64,000 nt of DNA from Berghia stephanieae (taxonomy: Eukaryota > Mollusca > Gastropoda > Nudibranchia > Aeolidiidae). Below are positions 23,064 to 36,000 of this stretch, piece by piece. Position 1 is the first letter of the stretch, and each line of letters starts with the position of its first letter. The DNA is taken from NCBI GenBank assembly GCA_034508935.3, contig CM067444.1, positions 98,808,434 to 98,872,433 on the forward strand. The letters run 5' to 3'. The position numbers and the translations under genes are program-made. Under the pieces are notes generated by a model that saw only the letters and a program-made list of their open reading frames with translations, did no database searches and had not been told where the DNA came from.

Positions 23064-25330
23064 TCACTTGTAGGATTTGCAAAGATTTTTACTCGTGGTG
23101 CTGGTTGGTAGGTCTATCCAGTACTTTCGTCTATTGGGGGGGGGGGGGGGGGCCAAACCCACAAGTTGTTTTACGATCTCATCCTTCTCGTAAATCCTAC
23201 ACCCCTGGGTTTTGTACGAAACTTTGGCGTACAAACAAATCCGCATTTCAGAATGTCACATTCGTTGAAGGTATCTTCTTCAAAGCTATTTTGGAGAAGA
23301 GTGTCTTTGGTGGCACTCGCCTGAATTCAGCACAAACAATCTTAGCTAGGTAGAGACCATTGTCAGCTTTGCTCAACAGATAACTACCGACTCCAGAATC
23401 CCAGTTGGCAAAGTCATTAAACCTCAACGGCATTGTCTGGCAGCCTGCTTCTACAACACATTGTTCAAATTCATTGAAATCAAAGATTTTGCCGTCTTTC
23501 TGTCTCAGAACTCTTGGATTCCGGCATGGGTGGAGTCAGCTGCCATAAAAGTATGACCAGGCTCGAAATGGTCGATAGTGATGTGGTTGCTTTTGTAGTA
23601 GTCTAATCATTTACAAGATGAAGTAACATAATATAAAGGGTACAATTTATATTTTGGGCGCTTCAGTTATCCAGTCAGAGTGTCACAGATTCGGCATCAC
23701 GCTTATATAATATTAGGAAATGGTAAGAAGCTGAAGCAAGGTCTTCATCTTTTCGTCCTGAAATTGATTCATTCCATATCACGGCAATGTCCTTTTCACT
23801 TTTTTTTGCAGCCCACTGGTGCAAATGTCTCATTGAATAAGATCAATCTGCTTGTGAAAATGATTCTGTTATACTGATTCATTATCGGCAGCAAAATTAC
23901 TTTTTGCAGATCAGCGGCAAACACTGGATCGGCTGTGTTGGCGTTTTCGTTCTTGTCTGCATCCCGATGGATGATTTGTTTCGGCACACGGTTCACACCT
24001 TTCTTCACAGTTGCATAGTTGCTTGTGCAACAAGAAGGACTTACATTTTTCACATTCTTCTTGACCAAGTACAGCTCGTGAGATGTTAAGTTCTTTAAAT
24101 TGAGAATAGTAGAGTTTCTTTGATATAGCTTTTTCAGTGACTGCGCAAAAGTTTTCGTGCATATCATTGATGATCAGATCAGATGGTAAATATCTCCTGG
24201 AAGGCGCGTGTTCACGTCTATTATGAAAAATGCTTGCTTTATATTTCTCTATGTGTTCGTGGATAATGGTGTGGTCAATCTTGTACCAGGGACTATGACG
24301 TCCACGATTGTCAACAAGGGGTACTTCTATGACATTGTTTTCGTTAACACCGACATCCTTGAAAGCGCTCCTTATCAGTTTGCCATTATTAGCTTTGAAT
24401 CCGAGAGTAGTAAGGAAGAACTTTTTGCACACGAGATGGAAGACTCCATCTTCCTGTTTCATTGTATATTTGCATGTACATGACTAGGCAATTTTCTACT
24501 TGGAAAGAATGCCTTCATCCTGATCTCTGCATTTGTTTCACTTACACAAGTCCATACAAATTTGCGCTGGTCCTTCCAATCCTCTCCCCAAAACATCTGT
24601 TAAGCTCCCGTCGCTGGTACTCTGAGAATCTGTCACGGCATTTTTTTTGGAGCAGGTCGGCGCACAACCTTCCAAGATCGAATGCTTTTCTCTCATTCGC
24701 AAAAGCTTGTGTATTTCCTAGTCTGATTTTTGTATCGGCGTCTTGTGCTTTCTCTTTTTTGAGTGAGTAGACACTTCTCTATTTCTAGATCTGGTGTAGT
24801 TATTGTTCCACTCTGCTATCGTGGTCTTTATAATCGATGATACACCTGAACATGCTCACCTTCAGATATTTTTCCTAAACCGGTAAAGGATGCCGGCGTG
24901 GCAGTTTCGGACAAATACTCTTCCTCTTCAGCAAATGGAACTCTAGGGGCAGTAGTTTCGGCGATAATATATTTAGAAGCAAGTTCCAAATACATTTCAA
25001 ATTCTGAGTCACTATCTAAACTTTGTTTCTTATGGTAAGTTCAACACAAAATCCATATGTTTGCATCTGCTTCTTTAATCTCAACAGCCAGTTTACGTGC
25101 TTTTACTGCAGAATTTCGTATCGGTGTTTAGGTAAACCTATCTAGCTATTCTCCTTTGTTTTTCTTGTTGTCCGTGGTTTCTTTAAATCTTTTCCTCTCT
25201 GCTTTTATGACACTCATACATCATATAATTCCTCCTGATAGAGGTTTCACTGTTGATCTGAGCTAGCTGTTTCGATGGAATGTCAATATCTGAATCACTG
25301 GAGTCTGATTGTCATGAGTTATTTAATCTG
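23064..25330 (-). pseudogene. decayed transposase of the 22.3-26.9 kb element
   Basis: The longest open piece (23911-24462) reads VCKKFFLTTLGFK ... HNRREHAPSRRYLPSDL ... QEECEKCKSF. It continues in other frames as VFAADLQKVILLP, TSRLILFNETFAPVG, then a DNC-Q-N segment, DHFEPGHTFMAADSTHAG and NRRKYWIDLP. This order matches a widespread but mostly unnamed family of transposase-like proteins in invertebrates. The Asp residues of ADLQK and DNC are plausible catalytic positions, by analogy with DDE enzymes. The upstream part is acidic (SDSDIDIPSKQLA). Several frame changes and stops, and a C/G run at about 23137-23152 inside the coding region, show that it is inactive. Confidence 0.7.
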
Positions 25331-25737
25331 GGTTGGCTGAAGTGGAGGTACCGGTGGCTCTTTTAGGGGTTCGATCATATCTGATGAAAGATATATAAAT
25401 ATGGATATTCAAAAATTGAACGGGAGTGGACTTATTCATTAAAATAATCTTTATCATAAAGTAACGTTGTTGATATGATATTGAGTTACAGTTGCTTGCC
25501 TTTCCCAAAAGAATATTGAAACAGGTTATTGAGGGCTAATTGGATGCATAGCTAGAGACGTATTGTCTCAGAAGTTAAGGTTTTCACTTTGATTCAGAAG
25601 GTACCGAGTCCGACACAGTCCTAGGTTGGTTTTCATGCCCGATTGGTTTTATAATTTTTCCCACTGTCCTAATCCCAAGCAAGGGGGGTGCGCAGTTTGG
25701 TCAAATTTCAATGGAAAGGTGGGGATGCGCACTTTAG

Positions 25738-25776
25738 AAGAAAGCCGGGGGGATATGGGGGGGGGGGGGGGGGTTC
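25738..25776. repeat. poly-G run
   Basis: About 18 G within the DNA transposon, preceded by G-rich sequence. Confidence 0.85.
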
Positions 25777-25952
25777 ATTTTCACCAAAGAAGGGGTTTGA
25801 CCGAAGAATTCAACCACAGCAAATTACAGGACAGTATTTTGTATATTTAAGAATGCATTTTAAGTTTAATGAGATCAAAAGGGGGGAGGGGAGGTTCGCG
25901 AAAATTCCGAAAATTAATGGATGGGGGGTGGGCGTCTATTTGATACACTAGA

Positions 25953-26000
25953 ATACTACTACTACTATTACTACTACTACTACTACTACTACTACACTAT

Positions 26001-26056
<56 letters not shown>

Positions 26057-26062
26057 TACTGA

Positions 26063-26112
<50 letters not shown>

Positions 26113-26113
26113 A
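25953..26113. repeat. (TAC)n microsatellite
   Basis: About 50 TAC/CTA triplets with a few interruptions, in the non-coding right part of the DNA transposon. Confidence 0.95.
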
Positions 26114-27113
26114 TGTACATACAAATGCTTTAACTGCTACTACTATACGACTACTACTTATTCTACAACTTCTACTTTCATAGTGATATAACGATGATGA
26201 TTATAATAATAACATTAATATTAATAATTGTCATCATAATGAGTAATCATAAATATAGTACATGTAATAACAATAACAGTAGTGCTATTAGCATGTAAAT
26301 CAACATTTGTCTAAGTTAAATATCACAAACACAGATAAACCGTCAATAGCAAATAATTATTAAACATCCTCACTAATATATGATAAGTAATTATATGATT
26401 ATATACATAAAATCTTTGATCACTTGAATAGGAAAAAGATAAAACTCACCCGAGGAAATGAAGAATTCACACCAAAACAACAATTACTCGTACGTCTTTG
26501 ATGATTGACTATTTGATGAAAATTGGAGAACAATGATGTTCTTTTCACCGTCACTAGTCGTAATACAAACGGACGCATATATCTTAATTTTTGGAGAGTG
26601 TCTTGGCAGAAAGTCGCATATCCGAAATGCGTCTTTTCGTGAAAGACAAATATGTCATTCGGTGGACGAATAAGAGAAAAAGACGCATATTACAAATGCG
26701 ACCTTCTGTCCTATCCACATTCAATATGCGTCGATCTGTCATTCCTCGAAACGAATTTAAACCAAATTAGGTCAAGTCGCATATTTTCAAAATGAAACAG
26801 CTTTTTTATTTTCAACGATTGAGTTACCAAACGCAGATAGACAAATGCGCCTTTCTCTCAAGTATGTGAATCCCAGAAAATGTCAATTTGACCTAGATAC
26901 CGATATGCGACTTTCTTCCCTATCACGGCAGATCTGTGGGGTGGTAAACAGAAGGTCTGAGTCTGCTGAGGTTTGATCCCCAGTCGAGGTGAACCGATTT
27001 TTTTGGGATCTGCCATTCATGTAGGGCATACCCTTCTGAGTTTCTACGGACCTCATTGACTCATTGGAAGGTTGTTTTTTTTTGTTGTTGTTTTGTTTTG
27101 TTTGTTTTTTGGT

Positions 27114-27142
27114 TGGGGGGGGGGGGGGGGGGGGGGGGGGGG
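27114..27142. repeat. poly-G run of about 29
   Basis: The longest mononucleotide G run in the window, following a TTG-rich stretch. Confidence 0.9.
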
Positions 27143-27920
27143 TTGTTTTTAGGATTTTATTTTTTATTTTTCGACAACCAAATATGACATTATTGTTCAC
27201 AAGAATAATTATATCCGTGAATCCGTTGATTGGTTTCTATCTATTCTGTGCATTTTCTCAGGGGACATGTGAAACAGTGAAAAATCTTATTAACAATTTC
27301 AATTATAAATCCAAATTCTATCACTAGATCTATAATGATAAAATTGCATTGTAAAACAACTCGAGCCCTTCTCTGTGTAATAAACACCCTTACAGGAAAG
27401 TGAAAGAAATACAATTGTAATCTTTCCACAAATTATTAGAACCAAAACCTCCCCAAAGTTTTTAGCCAAAGTAACTAAAAATAAAATACGATCTAATTTG
27501 GACTCAAATTCAATTCAAATTAGTCTAATGGGAGATGTAGTTATACCGTTCATTACAGAGGTGTGAACAATAGAACATACATACCTGCCAACCTTTCCGC
27601 TTTCTTGGCAGAATATTCATTCACTCTTCCTTTTTGTACTTTTCCGTCATAGTCTCTAAAATTCGATTTCAAAATGATGATAATGAAAAAAAATCAAAGC
27701 GTGGGGATGGAGGGGGGGGGGGGTGGAGGAAAGATGTGAAATTTGTCTCAAATTCCTATTTTCAGGCGTTCTGATTCCACTTTTGGATTGTGAAGGGTTG
27801 GCAGGTCTGAATAGAATTAACCTGTATCCCCTGTTAGTGTCTATAATTAATATGAGTGAAGTCAGTGGTTGTTCATATCGCATCAAAGAGTAACGTTGAG
27901 CTTTGAGCTTTTTTAAGATT
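27143..27920. other. non-genic spacer, nothing recognised
   Basis: AT-rich with short ORFs only. A short G run lies at about 27711. Confidence 0.45.
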
Positions 27921-27921
27921 T

Positions 27922-28217
27922 TTTAATATAGCCAATATCCACTAAAATGTGCTTAAGGCTCTTTACAAGGGGTCCCTGGTCAACAGCAACATTTAACATG
28001 TAGGACGGTACATGACGCCTGTCAGGCGATATTACAATTTTTCGGACAAAGACAACGCTGTCAACAGCCAGGTACTCATTTTACACCTGAGTACGGTGAG
28101 AGAATGTGAGTAAAGACCTTTTCCAAGGATTCAACTATGCGACCGAGCGAGACTCGAACACAGGACCTTCCGATCCGAAAGCAAGTGTCATACTACTAGA
28201 CCATATAGTCGCACTTT
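27922..28217 (-). mobile_element. tRNA-derived SINE (SINE-1)
   Basis: Minus-strand copy. The complement of TAGTATGACACTTGCTTTCG heads it, and its 3' end (left) carries the complement of CATTTTAGTGGATATTGGC. The body matches the 36097 and 49816 copies closely. Confidence 0.85.
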
Positions 28218-29236
28218 AATTTAATTTAAAACTTTTAAAAGACAAACTCCGTCCCTGATCTAGTTCGGATAAAATAAACTCACCAATCTGGATATGCATG
28301 ATGGGGTAGACAGGGAGTATAGTGATAGTCTGTCTCTCAATCATTCACCCCTTCCTCCCATCTTCATCTCCATCTTCCAGTCTTCTCATCGTGCAATATA
28401 TTCACTTCTCGCAATCAGGAAACAAGAAATCATCTTCTATATATTTGAGTGTGTAGTGTTTGCAAAGATTCACTCGAATACTCATGCACTTACACACGTG
28501 AACATGGGTTTGTGCTACAGCCCCTATATGGGCTGTGCCTTTTTCTATTAGCCCTGCCCCTCCTGCCTCATTGTGTCATCCGTGCACATCCCAACTGCGA
28601 AGTGGACACAAACCCCTTCCTCACCAGATAACTGATCAAATAAAACCTTGGATAAGATAAAAAATGTTCTGGTCCCCGGGAGATTTATCTTAAGTGGACT
28701 GCAGTGTGTTGGGCAACATAGCCATCAAGAATCAGAGTGGATCGGGCTTTGATTGATAGATGGACAGACAATAGATAGGTCAGAGTAAACAAATCCTCTT
28801 ATCTTTTTCCCTGTGTGGGACTCATTTCTATCATTGTTTATTGATATTAAGAACCAGATCATTGAAACTGAGCCTATAACTATAATGGACATAGTAAAAG
28901 TACAATATAATGCTTCTAATTTAGTTTATTATCGAAAACCTACCTTTTTTTTTTCTATTTTTGGTCAAATCAAGGCTTATCTAGCTCCAATCAAAGTGAT
29001 CAAGTCGACATGAAAATGGCTTGTGTCCTTGTTCCACATTAAGGAATATGGCAGAGCTCATCCTCTCGCTAGCCATTTTTGATAGCATATCTCCCCCTGT
29101 TGTTGTATTTGCTCTATCATAGTATTTGTGGGTCCGGGTTTTGACAAAGCATCTTATGATGAGTTTCAGTGATTTCAGTAGTCAAAATATTTAAGTTCTG
29201 TCATTTATTCACACTTTTTTCCCTTTCTCTCACTAG
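28218..29236. other. upstream region of ADAT2, first exon not identified
   Basis: No ORF with supporting splice phase was found for the missing ADAT2 start. An ATG-AAA-ATG at about 29007 and ATGGCAGAG at about 29049 were considered, but neither is followed by a convincing donor. Confidence 0.4.
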
Positions 29237-29774
<538 letters not shown>

Positions 29775-30012
29775 ATCATCACAACCACCCGTTAGTCCAC
29801 AAAGTAGGTAGTTTTACCATTTTTGTTTTGTTTTTTCAATGTTATAACCCAAGTACATTTGTAAGAAAAGAATCAACATTTTATTCTACCAAGGAGCTTT
29901 TTGCCTGTGTTCTGATAGTTTTGGATAGTTTAAAGCAGTTAAAACGAAAATATTGATGAGTAGTAGAATTTATAAAATCCTCAGAAGAATGTTATATTAT
30001 TTTCTTTTTCAG

Positions 30013-33000
30013 ATTTGAATACCACAAAGCATAATGGGAATTCAAAGATTTATCATTATCTCTTCAAGATCAAAGCTTCTTCGTTTACACTCCATTTACA
30101 GTTCTTCAACATGCAAGTATGTTATAAATGTATTTAACTAAGAACTATGTTTTTAGACATTGCTGTCCTTCTTAGTTTGTTTTCTACCATATATTTCTCA
30201 TTCAGAAGTGTTTTACCAAGAGGTATTGTGTTGCATGACTAAATGACTAAGGAGAATTAAAAGATTTTAGATTGAGAACATTTTCATAGCAGTCTGCGTT
30301 AGAAAATAAGATCTTTTTCCAGAAGAAGTCAAACGCTATAATATGTTTTACTGTAATGTTGTTGTTTTTTCAGATCACAGTTTATTGCTAAAGCAAATAG
30401 AAATGATGATAATGATAATTAAACCACAACATAACTTTGATAACAGTCTTAAAGGGATAGACGTATGGTTTCCTCCTTTCTCCGATATTTCATTTTTTAA
30501 AGTCCTTCAGAGCCATCAGGGCCCATGGAGCCAGAGTTTATCCCAGTTTCTATAGCATGAAACAGACAATAGCAATTGCTTGCAACCTTTTGGATAGGAC
30601 GTTAGTCTATCGCAAAGTACTTTTCACCAGATCTAACAGATCCAGCTACCCAATCACTACTGGGAGGGGGGGTCAAGATTCATAAAAAAATCTTGACCTC
30701 ACCCGGGATATTTCTCAATCCCTTTGTATGTGAAGCGAGTGCTCTACCAACTGAGGTATCGATACCCCCTCTCCTATTTCCTATATTAAGTTGCCTCATA
30801 ATAATTAGAAGATTGGAGAATACGCCATAGCTTTATCTAGTCTCATAGATATCTAATTTCCAGTATAAGGTTTGAGGTTTCAACGAAAGGCGCTATATAA
30901 ATATGCTTATTATTATAAATTGAATTGTTCAAAAGAGCTATATTTTTTTATTAATTAATGCTGTCTAACACTGCGGGCCAGAAGTGTTGAGCAAAAATGG
31001 ACTCAAATCCATCCAACTACAAAATCAAATCAATATTAAGAGATCTTATCAATGATAAGAATTTTTCTGTTTTTCAATAACACATTAAACTATTCTCGAC
31101 TCATTTTCCATTTCAGAAAATCCACATCTTCTGCCGCAGACACTGCCTCCAGGAAGAAACTAGTAATTCTGGGTACAGGATGGAGTAGCTACAGTGTGTT
31201 GAAGGCAATAGACAAGAAACTTTTTGATGTCATTGTGGTCAGTCCAAGGAATCACTTTCTGTTCACACCTCTTTTAGCAAGCACCACTGTTGGTACTTTA
31301 GAGTTTAGGTAAGTTCACAACTTATTTCTCATTTTACGTTTTTACACCAGATTTCATGAATCACTTTTAATGTGCAGCAAAACAGTTCATCTGATGTGCT
31401 GAAGTATGTAAATCTTGTTATTAGTGAAAGTTTTTTTAAATAGAATTTTGTATTTTAAAGGCCTTTCTCACAATTCTGCCGTTGTTTTAAAAAACACAGT
31501 ATGTGCAATGTTAATCAAATAGCACATACTGTGTCCTTTAATAAAACGGCAGAATTGTCATAATATGTGGTTTTCTCCCCTGTGGAGTTTTATTAACTCC
31601 TTAGTTTGTAATATTCACATATTTGAGCGTTCATTTAAAAAAATAAAATTGTGGTCAAAGATTACAGAGTTTTTTTTATTAGAGATTAGAGATTACGGAA
31701 AACTTTTTAGGATGGAAATTCATATGCCAAGTATTGGACCATTGTACATGTGAATCTAAAAATGACTGTAATGCTTTTGTATCTTTTTAATTGCCTCTAG
31801 TGCTAAGTTGGAACTCTCATCTGCGAATGATATCAGGGTTGTCAGAAGGGATCGACTGTCATCCATATTGTTTATCAAAATTTTAAAAAGCAAAACAGTC
31901 CAAGCACAGTTCCCGGAGTCACTCCAGATATTACCTTGTTTTCATCATTGAATTTTCTCATTCAGTCCCGAGTCCAATCTTTGAACCAATTATGTATCAG
32001 CTGTGGTTTTAGGGATTCTGGTAAATCTAATGCAACAAGGTGAAATTTCATATTTGCTGTGTCCCAACTTCTGGAGTAGTCTTTGGTGCGCTCCAATATT
32101 AAAGGCCTTTTAAAATATTAAGTACTAGTAAGAACTAAGCCGATGATTAGCTTATAAAGGTGGTGGCCAAGACAAAATTTTATATAGTGGTACTTCTTTA
32201 AGTTTAATTTGGCACAGTTTACTCTTTATCATTATACATTTTTGTATTTTATCTCATTCTATGAATTTTTCGTATTTTTACTTTTCTCAGGTCAATTATA
32301 GAACCGGTTCGCAACACAGGCTTCCGTGAATCAGCTCACTTCCACTTATCCTATGCTCACGGCCTGGACCCAGACAAGCAACTGGTCCATTGTACAAGTG
32401 TGCTTCAGCCTGATCTAACATATTCCCTCCAATATGACAAGCTGGTTATTGGGATTGGGGCCTTGACTAACACATTTGGTGTGCCAGGAGTGGATGAACA
32501 TGCTTACTTTTTGAAGGTTCGTTTGCTTCTACTTGAACAGAGATATTCCAAGTTCAATCAATGGACGTGGCTCGTATGGTTCTGGCAGCTTGAACGGGAT
32601 GAAGAAAATAATGACACTGTATTAATTTGAGTTCTTATTTGTGAAATTAGCTCCTTTCAAAGAAAGATAAATGAATAAAAGATAAATGAATAAACTTGGA
32701 ATAGTGTGTTCAAGGCAGGGTTTGTCAGAATAACTCCAATTTCACTTTGGAGCTGAGTATGTTGATTCGTTTTAGTTATAAGATTTCAGATTTTAGAGAG
32801 TTTACACGAAAATGGTCTTTGCAGAGAGATGGGATTAACATGTTTGTTTGTGGGTATATTTGATTTTTTCCTCGCCAACTTTCATTTACACAGGGTTTTT
32901 TGGGTTTTAAAAAACTTTCTTTATTATCATTACTACGTAATTTTATGACCAAGTGTTGTTTTTTACTTAGTGCTTAAACTCTGCTGAATTGCACAAATGA

Positions 33001-36000
33001 TTCTTGTGAACTTGATACATAAATGTGTAGATTTGAATACTGATCATTGTTGACTTGGTGCAGGTCTTACAAGTTTACAAAGTTTTTTCAAATCTCTCTA
33101 TTTATCATGTACAAAATTAGTAATCATCATAGATAATTCACCAAAGGTTAATTATATGCTATTCACATAAAACCTTTTTCCTAAATTGCCCAAGTTATGC
33201 TCTAAATAATGGGTTATTTCTGTTTTTATTTCATTTCCAAATGAAAATTTAGTTTTTGCTTTTTTTTTTCTTTCTTGACTTAAAATACTGTCCAGGAAGT
33301 TGGAGATGCAAGAAGAATACGTAATCGTATTTTGACCAATTTTGAATTGTCTGTGCAACCAAAGATTGATAAGAGCAAGAGTGCTCGTCTTCTGCACACT
33401 GTTATTGTGGGAGGTGGACCACTGGAGTGGAATTTGGATCAGAACTGTACGATTTTGTACAGCAGGTAGGATGTGTGTGATATCAAAATTAGGACTTCTT
33501 GGTCATATCTGTTGCATTATTTTTAATAATAATAATAATAATACATGTCATTTATATCGTGCATTTTCATCATTGTGTGATGCTCAATGCATGTTACAGA
33601 TAAATGTACAAAATTTAGATATATAAAATGTATACCACAATGATATCAATACAGCAGTGTATGTAATATTGTATCAATATCATGAAAATGTGATGGTAAA
33701 AAGGTAGTGCTTTAAACAATGATTTAAAACTATCAATAGATTTTGCTTCTCTTATCCTTCTGGGCAGGTCATTCCACACAAGGAGCCCAGTGTTTGTAAA
33801 GGAACGGCCACCATAAAATTTATAATTATAATTACCATATATTTCTAACATGCTTTTTATGTAGTCAGGTGCTTCGTCATTTAGGCTTTTAAAACAAAAC
33901 AGAGCAATCTTAAAAATGAGTCTTTCCTTGACAGGCAACCTGTGCAGCTCATACAGAATAGGATATTTCTATAGCGCCATTTGTCGAAACCACAAAGCGC
34001 AATATATATTGAACACATCTTCTAATTTTTATCATTAAAAATATTTTTTTGTTTTGTGTTGGAAGGATGTAGCCCGTCTCTACAAGCAACAACAGAAGCA
34101 GGTCAAAGTGACACTGGTCGAATCTAATCAGATTCTCTCCTTTTTTGATGACAGACTGAGGCAGTATGCAGAAAAGAAAATTAAACAGCGTAAAGGATTT
34201 CAACTTATGCAGTCCGCAGTCATAAGTAAGTTTTGGAAGGCTAGATTATAATAATTACAATGGGGGGGGGGGGGGGGGGGGAGAGGTTCCTTGATTTACT
34301 TGTTCTTTTGTTGAACTTTTTCTTATCATCTTAGGATATTTTTTGATCACTTTTATTAATTATTCACAACTTAACAATTTGCTAAAGATCTGAACAAGTG
34401 TGTACGAAAGGTGCCAGACAAAGCAACAGAAAAATAGAAAGAAATTTGGGACAATTTTAATACTTATATTCTTCACAAGGGTACACGTTTTACGCTGTAA
34501 ACCCTCGCTTGCATCAAACAACACATACTTTGAACACGAGAGGACGAGGGCGAGGACATTTGAGTTGTTCCATTTTATTTTTTGAAAATATCAAATTAAG
34601 AAATTAAGAAGCAGGCACCAGTGTAAGATGAAAATCTGAACAAGTGTATAAGAAAGGTCCCAGACAAAGCAAAAGAAAAATAGAAGAAAAAAAAACATTC
34701 CAAAAAATCAGTCTACCTTGACTGGGGATGAACCTCAGATTACCTGTCAGACGTGCTACCATTACACCACAGAGGTTCCCGATAGTTGGGACGATTTTAA
34801 TACTTTATACTTCTTCTATTTTTCTTTCTTGCTTTGTCTGGCACCTTTATAACACACTTGTTCAGATCTTTATCTTACACTAATGCCTACTCCTTAATTT
34901 CTTAAGTTGATAACAATTTGCTCTTGTCCTTACTACTGTTTATCATCCCTCTTTATCATTTCAGAGGTAGACAAAGATAGTGTAACGTTGAAAGATGGCA
35001 CAGTCATACCGTGTGGTCTAGTGGTGTGGAGCACGGGGTTATCACCAAGGCCATTCACCAGGGATTTAGATTTCACCAAGAGTGGAGCTGGACAGGTATG
35101 ACTTGGCCACAAACTTTGGTTTTTCCTAATTTTAAATGTTTAATTCATTTTTCACTTTGTTTAGAGAAACTACTGGTTTACAGACAAGTCCTGACATAAG
35201 GAATTACGCCAAGAAAAGTATAAAATTTTGATTTTTTGAAAAATCTTAAAATATTTAACAAAAATATTTATGCCATTCATATGAAGCTTATTGCTGATAA
35301 GTACATCAAAGACTTGAAAAAGTGGACTTAAGAATATTTGTCTGTCTAATAGTTTTAGGTAATTAAAATGCTCAGTTTAATGAAATTTTAAAAAAATATA
35401 TATTGAGAATACTTTATATAATCATATCGATTTCCCCAAATTTTGATCTTTGAAATATGTAACTATGAATCAGATTTTATTTATCATTAGAATGTCTTTT
35501 ATATTACATCAAACAGATAATGACAGATGGATTCTTGCGAGTGAAAGATGAAAAAAGTAAAAATATTTTTGCTATAGGGACTGTGCTGAGATTGATGATT
35601 TGCATCTACCCTGTACAGCTCAGGTACGAATCTTATGTATTTGGTCAGTAACTGCAGACAATAGCCATGGTTGTTTTTACGACATTAGGACAACAACTCA
35701 ATTGTTGACTGAAGCAAAATTGACTTTATCAGTTTTTAAAAGAAACAGTGTGTTGTTAATCAAAAACATTTGCTTGCACTGGATTGTGTCCCTTGTTTAC
35801 GGAGATTGTGGAATGATTAAGAATATGAAGGGAAATGACAGTCTTAAATTTCTAATCTTGTTGAATTATGGCTGCATTAGTATGGGACAAGTTCTGTTCT
35901 CATGATTTTCTGCAAGGAAGCAAATGGTGAATACATGACCTATTAGACAATAATAATAATAATCAATTCTTGTTTAATGTATGTTGGTGGATGGCTGTGT

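Larger units (their letters stand above)
22304..26931 (-). mobile_element. 4.6-kb DNA transposon, ATCT target duplication
   Basis: The ends are inverted: CTGCCGTGATATGAGAAAAA on the left, and on the right the complement of CTGCCGTGATAGGGAAGAAA. Both continue into a GCATA-containing segment. ATCT is duplicated at 22300-22303 and 26932-26935. The ends exactly interrupt a SINE-2, confirming the boundaries. Copies of ACGCATA/ATGCGAC-type motifs crowd both subterminal zones, as transposase binding sites do in many families. The decayed transposase gene is at 23064-25330. Superfamily not assigned: 4-bp duplications occur in several (e.g. Sola, Chapaev, Academ). Confidence 0.8.
22258..27060 (+). mobile_element. 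SINE-2 copy split by a DNA transposon
   Basis: The left part (22258-22303) carries GTCCCAACTA and stops at GCATCT. The right part resumes with ATCTGTGGGGTGGTAAACAG and the B-box-like GAGGTTTGATCCCCAG. The copy at 34626-34800 (reverse strand) has the same sequence uninterrupted. The 4.6 kb between them is a later insertion. Confidence 0.75.
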
